A program made the translations under genes and the position numbers. Positions 15,840 to 25,000 of a stretch of DNA of 64,000 nt are shown here, in pieces (position 1 is the first letter of the stretch; each line of letters opens with the position of its first letter). A model generated the notes under the pieces. That model was not told where the DNA came from, searched no databases, and was given only the letters and a program-made list of their open reading frames with translations. Source of the stretch: an uncultured Bacteroidales bacterium (GTDB taxonomy: Bacteria > Bacteroidota > Bacteroidia > Bacteroidales > Paludibacteraceae); assembly GCA_902799705.1 (NCBI GenBank), contig CADCBP010000009.1, positions 1 to 64,000 of the forward strand, in the 5' to 3' direction.

Positions 15840-17084
15840 ATGAAAAAAATTAGTATTCTGATGCTTGCCGTACTGGCGATGATTTCCTGCGGCAACAGTT
15901 ACAAAGCACAAGACGCAACTCTTAACAACGAGACCGACTCCATCAACTATGCCGTAGGTCTGTTGAACGGCTTGCAAATCAAAATGTATTATCTGGCTAA
16001 TGACAGCAGTGACGAAGCCGTAACCGAGTTTATCGATGCGCTCGAGTCCGCTTATCTGGACAAAGAGGAGCAGCTGAGCGATATCGCGCAGGCAGGCCGC
16101 CAGTTCGGTACTTCCCTCAAGTCTTTTGAGAAAACCGGTTTGGCAGAAAACGCCGCATGGACGGTAAATGAGAAACTGCTTCTTCAGGGGCTGGTAAACG
16201 GCTTGCATAACGACTCGTCTGTCATGACTCCCGATGCAGCGCAAGCATTCTTCATGGCTGCTTATCAGCAGAAGGCAGAAGGTACTGCCGACAAAGCCAT
16301 CACCGGCAAATGTCCGTTCAAGGTAAGTACGGTCGAACTGAAGTCCTATAACGACTCGCTCAACTATGCCTTTGGCTTGCTCAATGGCTCGCAGATCAAG
16401 TTATATCTCTTGGCTGAAGATGAGGATGGCAAAGACACTGAAGAGTTCATTGAGAATATCAACAAAGGTCTGAAAGAGGAAGTGCGCAACCCACAAGTCG
16501 TTGCAATGGGAAAGAACGTAGGTAAAGCCATCCGCGAACAAGAGCCTGTAGGCCTGCTCGGCATTCAAGGCTTGGAGACCAACTACGATCTCATCAAACA
16601 AGGTTTCATCAATGGTTTGTACAACTACACCGAGCAATTCGACATGCAGTCAGCCGGCGCATATGTGGAGGCCGTTGTGTCGCGTCTGAAATACGGCGAA
16701 ACCAAAGCAGAAGGCGAGAAATTCCTGCAGGAGAACGCTCTCCGCGACGGAGTAAAAACAACCGAAAGCGGCTTGCAGTATGAGGTACTCGTACAAGGCA
16801 AGGGTCCCAAACCGACGGCTGAGTCCACGGTCAAAGTGCACTATGAAGGCACTCTCATCGACGGTACTGTTTTTGACAGCAGTTACCAGCGCGGTGAGCC
16901 TATCGAGTTCCCGCTCAACGGTGTCATCAAGGGTTGGACCGAAGGTTTGCAACTCATGCCTGTAGGTTCGAAATACAAACTGTTTATCCCGTACGACTTG
17001 GGTTACGGTGAGCGCGGTGCAGGCGCATCTATTCCTCCGTACGCAACACTCATCTTCACTGTTGAGTTACTGGAAATCAAGTAA
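15840..17084 (+). CDS. FKBP-type peptidyl-prolyl isomerase, lipoprotein
   Basis: The 414-residue protein starts with a lipoprotein signal ([18 protein letters not shown], Cys17). Two copies of an FkpA-like N-terminal region follow ([20 protein letters not shown] at about 36 and [20 protein letters not shown] at about 175), then a C-terminal FKBP domain ([34 protein letters not shown]). It is probably a periplasmic-side or outer-membrane folding factor. The duplicated N-terminal region is unusual compared with single-copy FkpA. It follows its cytoplasmic paralog by 17 bp. Confidence 0.9.
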   Translation: MKKISILMLAVLAMISCGNSYKAQDATLNNETDSINYAVGLLNGLQIKMYYLANDSSDEAVTEFIDALESAYLDKEEQLSDIAQAGRQFGTSLKSFEKTGLAENAAWTVNEKLLLQGLVNGLHNDSSVMTPDAAQAFFMAAYQQKAEGTADKAITGKCPFKVSTVELKSYNDSLNYAFGLLNGSQIKLYLLAEDEDGKDTEEFIENINKGLKEEVRNPQVVAMGKNVGKAIREQEPVGLLGIQGLETNYDLIKQGFINGLYNYTEQFDMQSAGAYVEAVVSRLKYGETKAEGEKFLQENALRDGVKTTESGLQYEVLVQGKGPKPTAESTVKVHYEGTLIDGTVFDSSYQRGEPIEFPLNGVIKGWTEGLQLMPVGSKYKLFIPYDLGYGERGAGASIPPYATLIFTVELLEIK

Positions 17085-17087
17085 GAC

Positions 17088-18566
17088 ATGGGCGTCATCG
17101 CTAAGCAATCCATACGTGGTACAATCGTTACCTATCTTGGCATTGCCGTAGGCATTGTCACCACGTTCTTTGTGCTAACCCGTTTCCTCACAGCCGAGGA
17201 AATCGGGTTAGCACGGGTGCTTATCGATGCGGCAATCCTGTTCGTCGGCCTCGCGCAGTTGGGAACGAGCAGCAGTGTCATTCGCTTCTATCCGTATTTT
17301 CACGACGGCGATGAAGACCACGGATTTTTCTTCTGGGCATTAGTAGTTCCATTTGTCGGCTTCGTGCTCTTCGCTTTGATTTATTGGTGGTGTCGCATGC
17401 CGCTTGGCGCATGGTTCGGCGATAAGTCCCCGCTTTTCGTGGAGTATTACTATTTCGTACTCCCGTTGGCATTCTTTATGCTGTATCAGACGATCTGCGA
17501 GACAACCTGCAATGTTCTCATGCACATCGTTGTACCGCGCGCAGTGCGTGAACTATTCATACGAGTCGGCCTGTTGGTGATTTATCTGCTTTATGCTTTT
17601 GAGGTACTCTCCTTAGACGGATTAGTCATTGGCATTTGTGTCAATTATGCTCTTGCGGCCCTAATCAACCTCTGCTATTTCTTTTCCTTACGGAAGGTCA
17701 GCCTTCAGCCGGATTGGGCATTCCTGCGGGCGAACTCCTCCCTCGTACGGAGTTACCTTGTTTATACCGGTTTTCTCATTGTTTCCGCAGCAACTACCAC
17801 CTTGGCGCCTACCCTCTCTTCCTTCTTCGTGACGGCCAAGATGGGTTTGGACAGCACGGGCGTGTTTGCTATCGCTACCTACATTGCAGTCATGGTCAGT
17901 GTACCTTATCGCTCAGTAACAGCCATCGCTTCGCCGCAGTTGGCGCGTGCCATCAAAGAGCAGAACCGCGAAGAGGGATCGAAACTTATCCGGCAAGTAA
18001 CCCGGAATCTGCTGCTCATCGGCGGATTTATATTGCTGACCATCTGGTTGAATATCGACCTTATCTTCCATATTCTGCCGAATGGCGAAATCTATGCACC
18101 CGCGAAGTACGTGGTGCTCATCCTGGGTGTCAGCCAATTGGTTTTGGCTACATTCTCTATTTGTCTGACGACGCTTAACTACTCGCGTTTTTACGCGCTG
18201 AGCCTGCTCCTCTCGCTGATTTTAACTATCAGTGCACTGGTGTTGAACAACTATCTGGTGCCCTTATGGGGCATGGACGGTGCAGCAATCAGCAATGTCG
18301 TCTCGTACGGCTTGTATTACCTGCTCATCATCGCCACCGTGGTACCGCTCTGCCGCGTTCACGTGGTGGATCGGAAGTGGGCATACATATTATTGTTGCT
18401 GCTGGCTGTCTTCGCTCTCAACTGGGCATGGCAAACTTGTTTGCCGGCACTTAATATCTGGGTGGACAGCATCGTGCGCAGCGTAGTACTCCTGGGCGGC
18501 GGCGCAGGCATCGCCTATGCCGCGAATTTATCGCCGGAGATCAAGCAACAAATCAACTCACATTAA
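17088..18566 (+). CDS. Oligosaccharide flippase (Wzx/MATE-like), copy 2
   Basis: The 492-residue membrane protein has about 14 hydrophobic segments and a flippase-type N-terminus (AKQSIRGTIVTYLGIAVGIVT). It is the second such gene within 4 kb and is diverged from the copy at 13198. It starts 3 bp after the FKBP lipoprotein gene. The TAA stop is inside the CATTAAA array that follows. Confidence 0.8.
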   Translation: MGVIAKQSIRGTIVTYLGIAVGIVTTFFVLTRFLTAEEIGLARVLIDAAILFVGLAQLGTSSSVIRFYPYFHDGDEDHGFFFWALVVPFVGFVLFALIYWWCRMPLGAWFGDKSPLFVEYYYFVLPLAFFMLYQTICETTCNVLMHIVVPRAVRELFIRVGLLVIYLLYAFEVLSLDGLVIGICVNYALAALINLCYFFSLRKVSLQPDWAFLRANSSLVRSYLVYTGFLIVSAATTTLAPTLSSFFVTAKMGLDSTGVFAIATYIAVMVSVPYRSVTAIASPQLARAIKEQNREEGSKLIRQVTRNLLLIGGFILLTIWLNIDLIFHILPNGEIYAPAKYVVLILGVSQLVLATFSICLTTLNYSRFYALSLLLSLILTISALVLNNYLVPLWGMDGAAISNVVSYGLYYLLIIATVVPLCRVHVVDRKWAYILLLLLAVFALNWAWQTCLPALNIWVDSIVRSVVLLGGGAGIAYAANLSPEIKQQINSH

Positions 18567-18611
18567 ACATTAAACATTAAACATTAAACATTAAACATTA
18601 AACATCAAACA
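18561..18611. repeat. 7-nt tandem array (CATTAAA), seven units
   Basis: Six perfect CATTAAA units and one CATCAAA. The first unit contains the TAA stop of the upstream flippase gene. Confidence 0.95.
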
Positions 18612-18623
18612 TAACTCATAACC

Positions 18624-19367
18624 GTGCGCTATTTTATCACCTTCACCTATCGCGGAACGGATTTCCATGGCTCGCAAACGCAGCCGAACGGGAACACGGT
18701 GCAGGCTGAGATGGAGAAATCTTTCGCCACCATTCTCCGCACACCGGTAGCCCTGACCTTTGCAGGTCGGACGGATGCCGGTGTACACGCCGATAAGATG
18801 GTTGCGCATTTTGATGTAGAGAAAGCCGTTCCAGCGAATTTTGCTGCGCGACTCAACAACTTACTACCCGACTCGATTGCCGTCAGGGCCATCCAACACG
18901 TTACCGATGAAGCGCACGCACGCTTTGATGCACTCGAGCGCACATATCACTATCGTATTACGATGCGCAAGGATCCATTTTCATATCAAACACGTACCCG
19001 CATCGGAGGTATCCTGGACTTTACTGCCATGAACGAGGCAGCCGAGTCGCTCTTAGGACGGCAGGACTTCGCCTCTTTCTGCCGCGTACACACCGATGTG
19101 AAGACCACTATCTGCGATGTGCGCGAAGCCAAATGGATTGTGGAGAATGAGTATGAGGCCTATTTTATCATCACGGCGGACCGGTTCCTTCGGAACATGG
19201 TACGCGCCGTTGTCGGAACACTCTTTGACATAGGCCGTGGAAAGATGACCAAAGCGCAGTTGGAAGATATCATCGCAGCGAAAGACCGCTGTAAAGCAGG
19301 CCATTCAGCACCGGCTGAAGGTTTGTCCTTAGTAGAAATCAAATATCCTAAAAATCTATTTATATGA
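18624..19367 (+). CDS. truA: tRNA pseudouridine(38-40) synthase
   Basis: TruA forms pseudouridine at positions 38-40 of the tRNA anticodon arm. The 247-residue protein starts at GTG 18624 (MRYFITFTYRGTDFHG) and carries the catalytic Asp51 in AGRTDAGVHA. The C-terminal FLRNMVRAVVGTL helix is also typical. It overlaps the next gene by 4 bp (ATGA). Confidence 0.95.
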   Translation: MRYFITFTYRGTDFHGSQTQPNGNTVQAEMEKSFATILRTPVALTFAGRTDAGVHADKMVAHFDVEKAVPANFAARLNNLLPDSIAVRAIQHVTDEAHARFDALERTYHYRITMRKDPFSYQTRTRIGGILDFTAMNEAAESLLGRQDFASFCRVHTDVKTTICDVREAKWIVENEYEAYFIITADRFLRNMVRAVVGTLFDIGRGKMTKAQLEDIIAAKDRCKAGHSAPAEGLSLVEIKYPKNLFI

Positions 19368-20905
19368 AAAAAATGACTCTTTTGCTGCTCGTAGCAGCCG
19401 TTTTAGGCGCTTGTACCGCGTCTAAGTACCAAATGACCCAACAACGCGACATTGATGCGCTGATCAAATCAGCTTGCTTTGAAATGCCGAAAGTGCCGGT
19501 ACCTTCATTCCCGGACCGCACGTTCAACATCATGGACTACGGCGCTGATCCCACGGGTGTCGTTTTGGCCACTGAGGCCATTCAGACGGCCATCGACCGG
19601 TGCACGGAATCCGGTGGAGGAACAGTTGTAATACCGGAAGGTATCTATTTGACCGGCCCCATCACCTTGAAGTCCAACGTACGCTTGTTCACCGAACGCA
19701 ATAGTGTCATCATCTTCTCACATGACCTCGACCTGTATGAGATCTATGACGAATGGTTCGAGGGCATTCCTACCAAGCGCTGCACGAGTCCGCTCAATGC
19801 CCGCGATGCAGAAAATATCGCCATCACCGGCTACGGCACTTTCAACGGTAACGGCGACTGGTGGAGACCGCTTAAGAAAAGCAAGATAGCTCCGGGACAA
19901 TGGAAGAAACACCTCAAAGAGAAAGGCGGCATCGTTGCTAACGACATCTGGTATCCCGACTCCGCTTCGCTGCTTGCGCAGAGTTATTGCGTGGACCAGA
20001 ACGTGCCCGTCATCACCGACGACAGCCTTTGGCAAGTCGTGAAATCCTTCCTGCGTCCGGTTCTGCTTCATTTCGTAGGCTGTAAAAATATCCTTCTCGA
20101 GGGTGTGACCTTTGAGAATAGTCCTGCGTGGAATCTCCATCCGATGTGCTGCGAGAACCTGATCTTGAATCATCTTAACGTACGCAATCCCTGGTACAGC
20201 CAGAACGGAGACGGCGTGGACGTGGAGAGTTGCAAAAATGTAGTAATCTCCCATTGCTCCTTCGATGTAGGCGATGATGCCATTTGTATGAAATCCGGTA
20301 AGGACAAGCCGGGCCGCGACAGAGGTATTCCTACGGAGAACGTAGTTGTGGATGACTGCGTGGTATATCATGGTCATGGCGGCTTTGTATGCGGATCGGA
20401 GATGTCCGGAGGTATTAAGAACGTACAGGTAAGCAACAACCTCTATATCGGTACAGACGTAGGTCTGCGCTTCAAGAGTACCCGCGGACGTGGCGGTGTA
20501 GTGGAGAACATCTACATCAACGGTGTGAACATGGTGAACATTCCGAACGAAGGACTGCTCTTTGACCTCTTCTACGGAGGTAAAGGCGCAGGCGAAGAGA
20601 CGGAAGAAGAACTCGCTGCACGCATGAACGCCGAGGCACCGGAGGCGAGCGAAGAGACGCCGGCCTTTAAGAATATCGTTATAGAGAACGTGAAAGGATC
20701 CAACATCAAACGCGCCATCTATTTCAACGGCCTGCCGGAGATGAAGATTCAAAATGTCACCTTGCGTAACATTACCATCAGTGCCACTGAAGGCGCACTC
20801 TTCCGCCAGACTGACGGCCTTGTCATTGACAACGTGAATATCAAAGCGGAGAAGGGTGAAGCCTTCTCTCTCGCTCCAACAGTAGAGAATGTTCAGATTA
20901 ACTAA
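19364..20905 (+). CDS. Polygalacturonase-like lipoprotein (GH28)
   Basis: The 513-residue protein has a lipoprotein signal (MKKMTLLLLVAAVLGAC, Cys17) and a right-handed beta-helix with GH28 features: GDGVDVESCKN and VGDDAICMKSGKD carry the catalytic Asp residues, and HGGFVCGSEMSGG follows. It should cleave galacturonan or rhamnogalacturonan oligosaccharides at the outer membrane or periplasm. The next gene (DUF4861 lipoprotein) overlaps its 3' end, consistent with pectin breakdown. No SusC/SusD pair is seen in the window, so the set is a fragment or an isolated pair. Confidence 0.88.
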   Translation: MKKMTLLLLVAAVLGACTASKYQMTQQRDIDALIKSACFEMPKVPVPSFPDRTFNIMDYGADPTGVVLATEAIQTAIDRCTESGGGTVVIPEGIYLTGPITLKSNVRLFTERNSVIIFSHDLDLYEIYDEWFEGIPTKRCTSPLNARDAENIAITGYGTFNGNGDWWRPLKKSKIAPGQWKKHLKEKGGIVANDIWYPDSASLLAQSYCVDQNVPVITDDSLWQVVKSFLRPVLLHFVGCKNILLEGVTFENSPAWNLHPMCCENLILNHLNVRNPWYSQNGDGVDVESCKNVVISHCSFDVGDDAICMKSGKDKPGRDRGIPTENVVVDDCVVYHGHGGFVCGSEMSGGIKNVQVSNNLYIGTDVGLRFKSTRGRGGVVENIYINGVNMVNIPNEGLLFDLFYGGKGAGEETEEELAARMNAEAPEASEETPAFKNIVIENVKGSNIKRAIYFNGLPEMKIQNVTLRNITISATEGALFRQTDGLVIDNVNIKAEKGEAFSLAPTVENVQIN

Positions 20906-21914
20906 AACATCTAGGATCCTAGGATTCCTAGGGTGCCTAGGTCTCCTAGTGTCCTGTTCCCCGCGGGTGGCTACGTCGTTCTGGCGCATTGGTACGCCAG
21001 CGGATTCTACCCGCGCGGGCTACACCGTCATTCACGCCGAAGGAAAGACGCGGCATTGCTACCCTATTACGGAATGGACGGCCGATCCGGCGATCGACAC
21101 CTACCATCAGTTACACCATCATGGTGTAGCGGTAGAGAGCGAACTCATGGCGTACCGGATCTATTTCGATAAGAAACAGACCATTGACCCTTATTGCAAA
21201 CGAAAGCCGCAGTTGGAGTTGGCACAAAGTCATTGGTATCCGAATGACAGTCTGCTCGAAGCCGGCTACGGCGATGATATCTTGCGCGTATCCGGAACGG
21301 TAGGCGTCGGGTCTGTCAAATACTGGAACGGCAAATTATACCATATTGAGGATGTCGGCGAGCGGCAACAATGGATTGTCAAAAAGAGCCGCAAGAAAGC
21401 TACTATCGCTGTATGTGATATAGATTGGACCGTACCTGACGGCAACCAGGAAGATCCGGAGAAACGGAAAGTAGTTGACCTGAATGTAGAATATACGATG
21501 CGTGCCGGCCATAGGGATATGCAATGCGATGTCTATTGCTCTTCCCCCATAGAAGGTCTCTGTACCGGCGTACAGACTATTCCCGCGAAAGGAGGCAAAG
21601 ACACAACCACGATTATTTTGGAAAATGGTGTTCTCCTGGCTTCATGGGGCACCGACTGGCCTGTGAATGACAGCGCCAAATATGCCAAAGAGACCGTCGG
21701 CTTAGGCGTCTTTATTCCCAAAGAATATGCCGGAGCCCTTGTTCACGACAAACAAAACAACCTCTGCCTCTTAAAGTTATCATCCGCCAGCCGGCAGCAT
21801 TCAGCACACTTCTACCTAACCTGCTGCGGGGCCACAAAAGAAAACCACCCCGTTGCTACGAATGCAACAGAGTGGCTTATCTATCTTCGCCGCTGGGCGA
21901 AACATCTTCGCTAA
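20889..21914 (+). CDS. DUF4861-like lipoprotein, possible pectin-related
   Basis: The 341-residue protein has a lipoprotein signal ending LLVSC (Cys23). The mature part (HCYPITEWTADPAIDTYHQLHHHGVAVESE and later strand-rich segments) fits DUF4861, a family found beside pectin-degrading enzymes in Bacteroidota. The start ATG at 20889 overlaps the GH28 gene by 17 bp. Most of the signal peptide (SRILGFLGCLGLLVS) is encoded by a 9-nt tandem repeat. The stop abuts the stop of the convergent small gene with no spacer. Confidence 0.7.
   Translation: MFRLTKTSRILGFLGCLGLLVSCSPRVATSFWRIGTPADSTRAGYTVIHAEGKTRHCYPITEWTADPAIDTYHQLHHHGVAVESELMAYRIYFDKKQTIDPYCKRKPQLELAQSHWYPNDSLLEAGYGDDILRVSGTVGVGSVKYWNGKLYHIEDVGERQQWIVKKSRKKATIAVCDIDWTVPDGNQEDPEKRKVVDLNVEYTMRAGHRDMQCDVYCSSPIEGLCTGVQTIPAKGGKDTTTIILENGVLLASWGTDWPVNDSAKYAKETVGLGVFIPKEYAGALVHDKQNNLCLLKLSSASRQHSAHFYLTCCGATKENHPVATNATEWLIYLRRWAKHLR
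20912..20955. repeat. 9-nt tandem array (GGNNNCCTA) encoding a signal peptide
   Basis: AGGATCCTA, GGATTCCTA, GGGTGCCTA, GGTCTCCTA and GTGTCCTG follow one another in frame and encode the hydrophobic core of the DUF4861 lipoprotein signal. Confidence 0.9.
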
Positions 21915-22052
21915 TTAGAATACCACATCACGACGCGCAGGAGCACTTTCTGGTTGACCTTTGTCTCCACTCCCGTCCAAGCTCCACATTATCTCTGCTG
22001 TGCACACAGAGATAATTTCTATTGTTGGTATGTTATACGTTCGTTTTTGCAT
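21915..22052 (-). CDS. Small (45-aa) peptide gene with its own promoter
   Basis: The ATG at 22052-22050 lies just after a strong promoter (22092-22061) and opens a 45-codon frame. The product begins MQKRTYNIPTIEIISVCTAE, then has a Gly/Ser/Asp/Lys middle (SLDGSGDKG) and a Pro-rich, Arg-rich tail (APARRDVVF). I recognise the N-terminal YxIPTxEI pattern from small Bacteroidales peptides of unknown role. There is no signal peptide and only one Cys. No modifying enzyme sits next to it. The reading frame fits the promoter so closely that expression is likely. Confidence 0.6.
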   Translation of the reverse strand: MQKRTYNIPTIEIISVCTAEIMWSLDGSGDKGQPESAPARRDVVF

Positions 22053-22060
22053 ATCGGGTG

Positions 22061-22092
22061 CAAAGGTACTGCTTTTTTTTGATATACGCAAA
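22061..22092 (-). promoter_or_regulatory. Promoter of the 45-aa peptide gene
   Basis: The minus strand has TTTGCGTATATC, a 20-nt spacer from TTTG, then TACCTTTG (22068-22061). Confidence 0.75.
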
Positions 22093-22098
22093 TATTTC

Positions 22099-25000
22099 TT
22101 AATATTTGACACTCTTTCCGACGATATCGTACATCTTGCCTTCCGGAGTGACGAGGTAAATCGTGTTATTGATCAGCACTTTGCGTACGGACTGACTATC
22201 TGCGTTCGTTTCTTCTACGCCGGTAGCGATTTGCGGTGCACGAGCCGCAATACGCAGACCGTAACCTTCGGTAGTACCCTTTGCGAGATCAATTACGTAC
22301 GGACTTGCCGTAAGATCCCAAATAACTTGGTCATTATAGGTCAGATAGAGACTGGCATCCTCCGGAGCATTCTCTATAGCTATTTCATATACACCAGACT
22401 TCGGAGCGAAAAGACCAAGTTCGCAATTCGCCTCATTATTTACAAGCGATAATTCGACATCGCAGAGTTTCATGCCATATGCATTCGTCCACATTTGTGC
22501 CGTCTTCGAATCCGTCGGAGCACCAAACTTCGTCAGTTCTCGACCTATAGTATAATTATCCGATGCCTCCTCAGAAGCACTTACGTAGAAACGATCTGCA
22601 ACTTTAGTAGCATTCTCTGCAGCCAAAGTAAGAGCAAATTCAGATATCACTGCCGTCTCGCGTTTTGGAGCACGCAATGTATGCGTTGCGCCTTCCTGGC
22701 TATACTCCATCATAGAACTTGCGGTCGGTGCTTGAACGAAGAACGAAGAGCCTACCACATAGGTGTAGCTATTCATCGGAATGGCTGTATAGGAATTCGT
22801 TTCGTGGCAATAAACCTGTACCTTCTCTATATTCTCAGCACTCAGATCGATATATGCCATCGTTCCGTTACCCAAACCATTCCAACCGCGGTGATTGTCT
22901 TCCACATCGGTGTATGCGAGAGCCGCAGTCATTTGGTTATTGAAGGCACCATCTTTAACCTTTTTGAAACGATATACATTATCTACATCGTCAATAGTAA
23001 TCGTATAGCACTGACCCGGCTGCATTACTGAGCGATATTTCTTCCAGCCATATCCGGTCTCCAAACGACGACTCTCAGAGAAGTCCATGATGGCATAGTT
23101 TACTTCATTCTGGATTGTTCTCTCTTGACCGTCAGAATTGCGGAAACGAGTTACACCATTCAATGCATCTACAGGGAACGGAACCGTGAAATCATACCAA
23201 CCCTTTGAGCACTCGCCCGAAGGATCAAGCGCTAAGTCGAAGTATGCATTGCCGCGTACATCCAGAGAAGCAGGATTGAATACCTGTCCGGACTTACCGG
23301 GGTTCTCGACGTCGCCCAACTTAGCCTTCAATGTAAAGTCATGAACGTGCATAGTTCCATTTTCTACTTCCATCTCACCGCCAAATTCTACAATCAAGTT
23401 TCCATAAACGTTACGCTGTACAGCATCGCCGTTCTTTACAGTCAGCGAACCGCCATCGGCCACTGTCACTTTCACACCTTGACGGATGGTCATTGCATCT
23501 ACTGTCACATTGGTGCTTACGACCACATCGCTCATTATCAACACAGGATCGCTCGCTCCCGGCAGACCGATCGCGGGACCGGACCAGTTACTTTCATCAT
23601 TCCAATCAGTGCCATTATTGCCTTTGAAAGCAAAGCCGGACTTGACTGTTAACTCTACCGTTCCATTCAAGGTAGCAGGGATATAATTAGGATCATTTAC
23701 AACAAGCGTTGCTGGCAGATGATAAGTGCCAATCTCTTTGTATTCTTCCATATCCAAAGAAGCATCCCAATTCATTTCACCGGCTACTATACCGCCGTGT
23801 ACTGGGTTCGCTGTTGTATTCTCCGGCACTGCTTCACCCAATATCTGTCCATGTAGAATCTCACTCACGCCGGTTACTGTCAATCCATCCGTAGAAGCAC
23901 GATTAACGGTCAGTTGTACCGGGAAGTCCACCGCCTCATACCAATCCATATTTGTAGGAGTGAAACGTACGATTGCATTCTGCGTTCCGGCATTCAGAAG
24001 CGCGGACGGTTGGAGCCATCCATAACTACCATCTACTTCCTCAGACGGGATCTTTATGTAATCCGTTGCCGTCAGCGATCCTGATAAAGTAGAAGCCGAC
24101 AAAGCATCTCCGTATGTAATGGCAGAACCATGCAAATTTTGTGTAATCACAGGAGCGTATTTCTCCACAGAAACATCCTGCATACTACCATACACCGGCT
24201 CATACAAGTTGGCGTTGGAAGGGTTGAAAACTATCTCTTTCGAGAACGTTCCGGCTACATTCATCACAGTTGTATTTCCATCTACCCAAGCAAACGAACC
24301 TTCTACTTTCTCTCCATTCAATTCTGCGCGTCCGCCCGACAAAGAAGCATCGGAAAGGACGCGACCAATCTTCATAGAAGAAGCATTCGGCAAGGTAACG
24401 ATTTCCGGTGCAAAACGGTTAATAGTAAGCGTTTTGCTTACTGGCTCAGCAGCAGCATAAGTCTCGTTTCCTCCTTGCATAGCGGTGATGGTCACTTCGC
24501 CGCCACGGATAATACGCAGTCTATTCTCACCATCCACATACGCGATTGTCTCGTCCGAAGTAGTATAACTTACCGGCAATCCGGCATTTGTAGATGCATC
24601 AAAGATTACCTGCGCATTGGGGTACATCTCCAACTCTGCAAAATCCCAGGTAATGGTCTGTATCATCTTATTCACCGGCACAACGACTACGCAAGAAACG
24701 CTGCTATACCAATTTGTGTTCTCCGGCGTGAAGATGACGGTATAACCCGTATTATTAAATATAGCATTTATCGTATTATCTGCCCACGCGAACGTACCTG
24801 CAACAGAAGCCTCGCCGCCTGTTAACTCACAGTCTGCCAAACTGGTGTTCGGCATAGTCATCGTAGCAGCTGTCGGAACAGTTGCAATCGTCGGTGTCAC
24901 TTTGCTGATGGTAAAGGTTTTGCTTACCGGCTCAGCGTCATGATAGCTATCATTACCTTCCGCCGTTGCCTTGATCGTCACAGTGCCATCCTTAATAATG

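Noticed and set aside
19718-20989. 423-codon frame antisense to the GH28 gene
   Set aside because: It arises from the codon pattern of the GH28 gene, which has clear motifs and a signal peptide; the antisense product has none.
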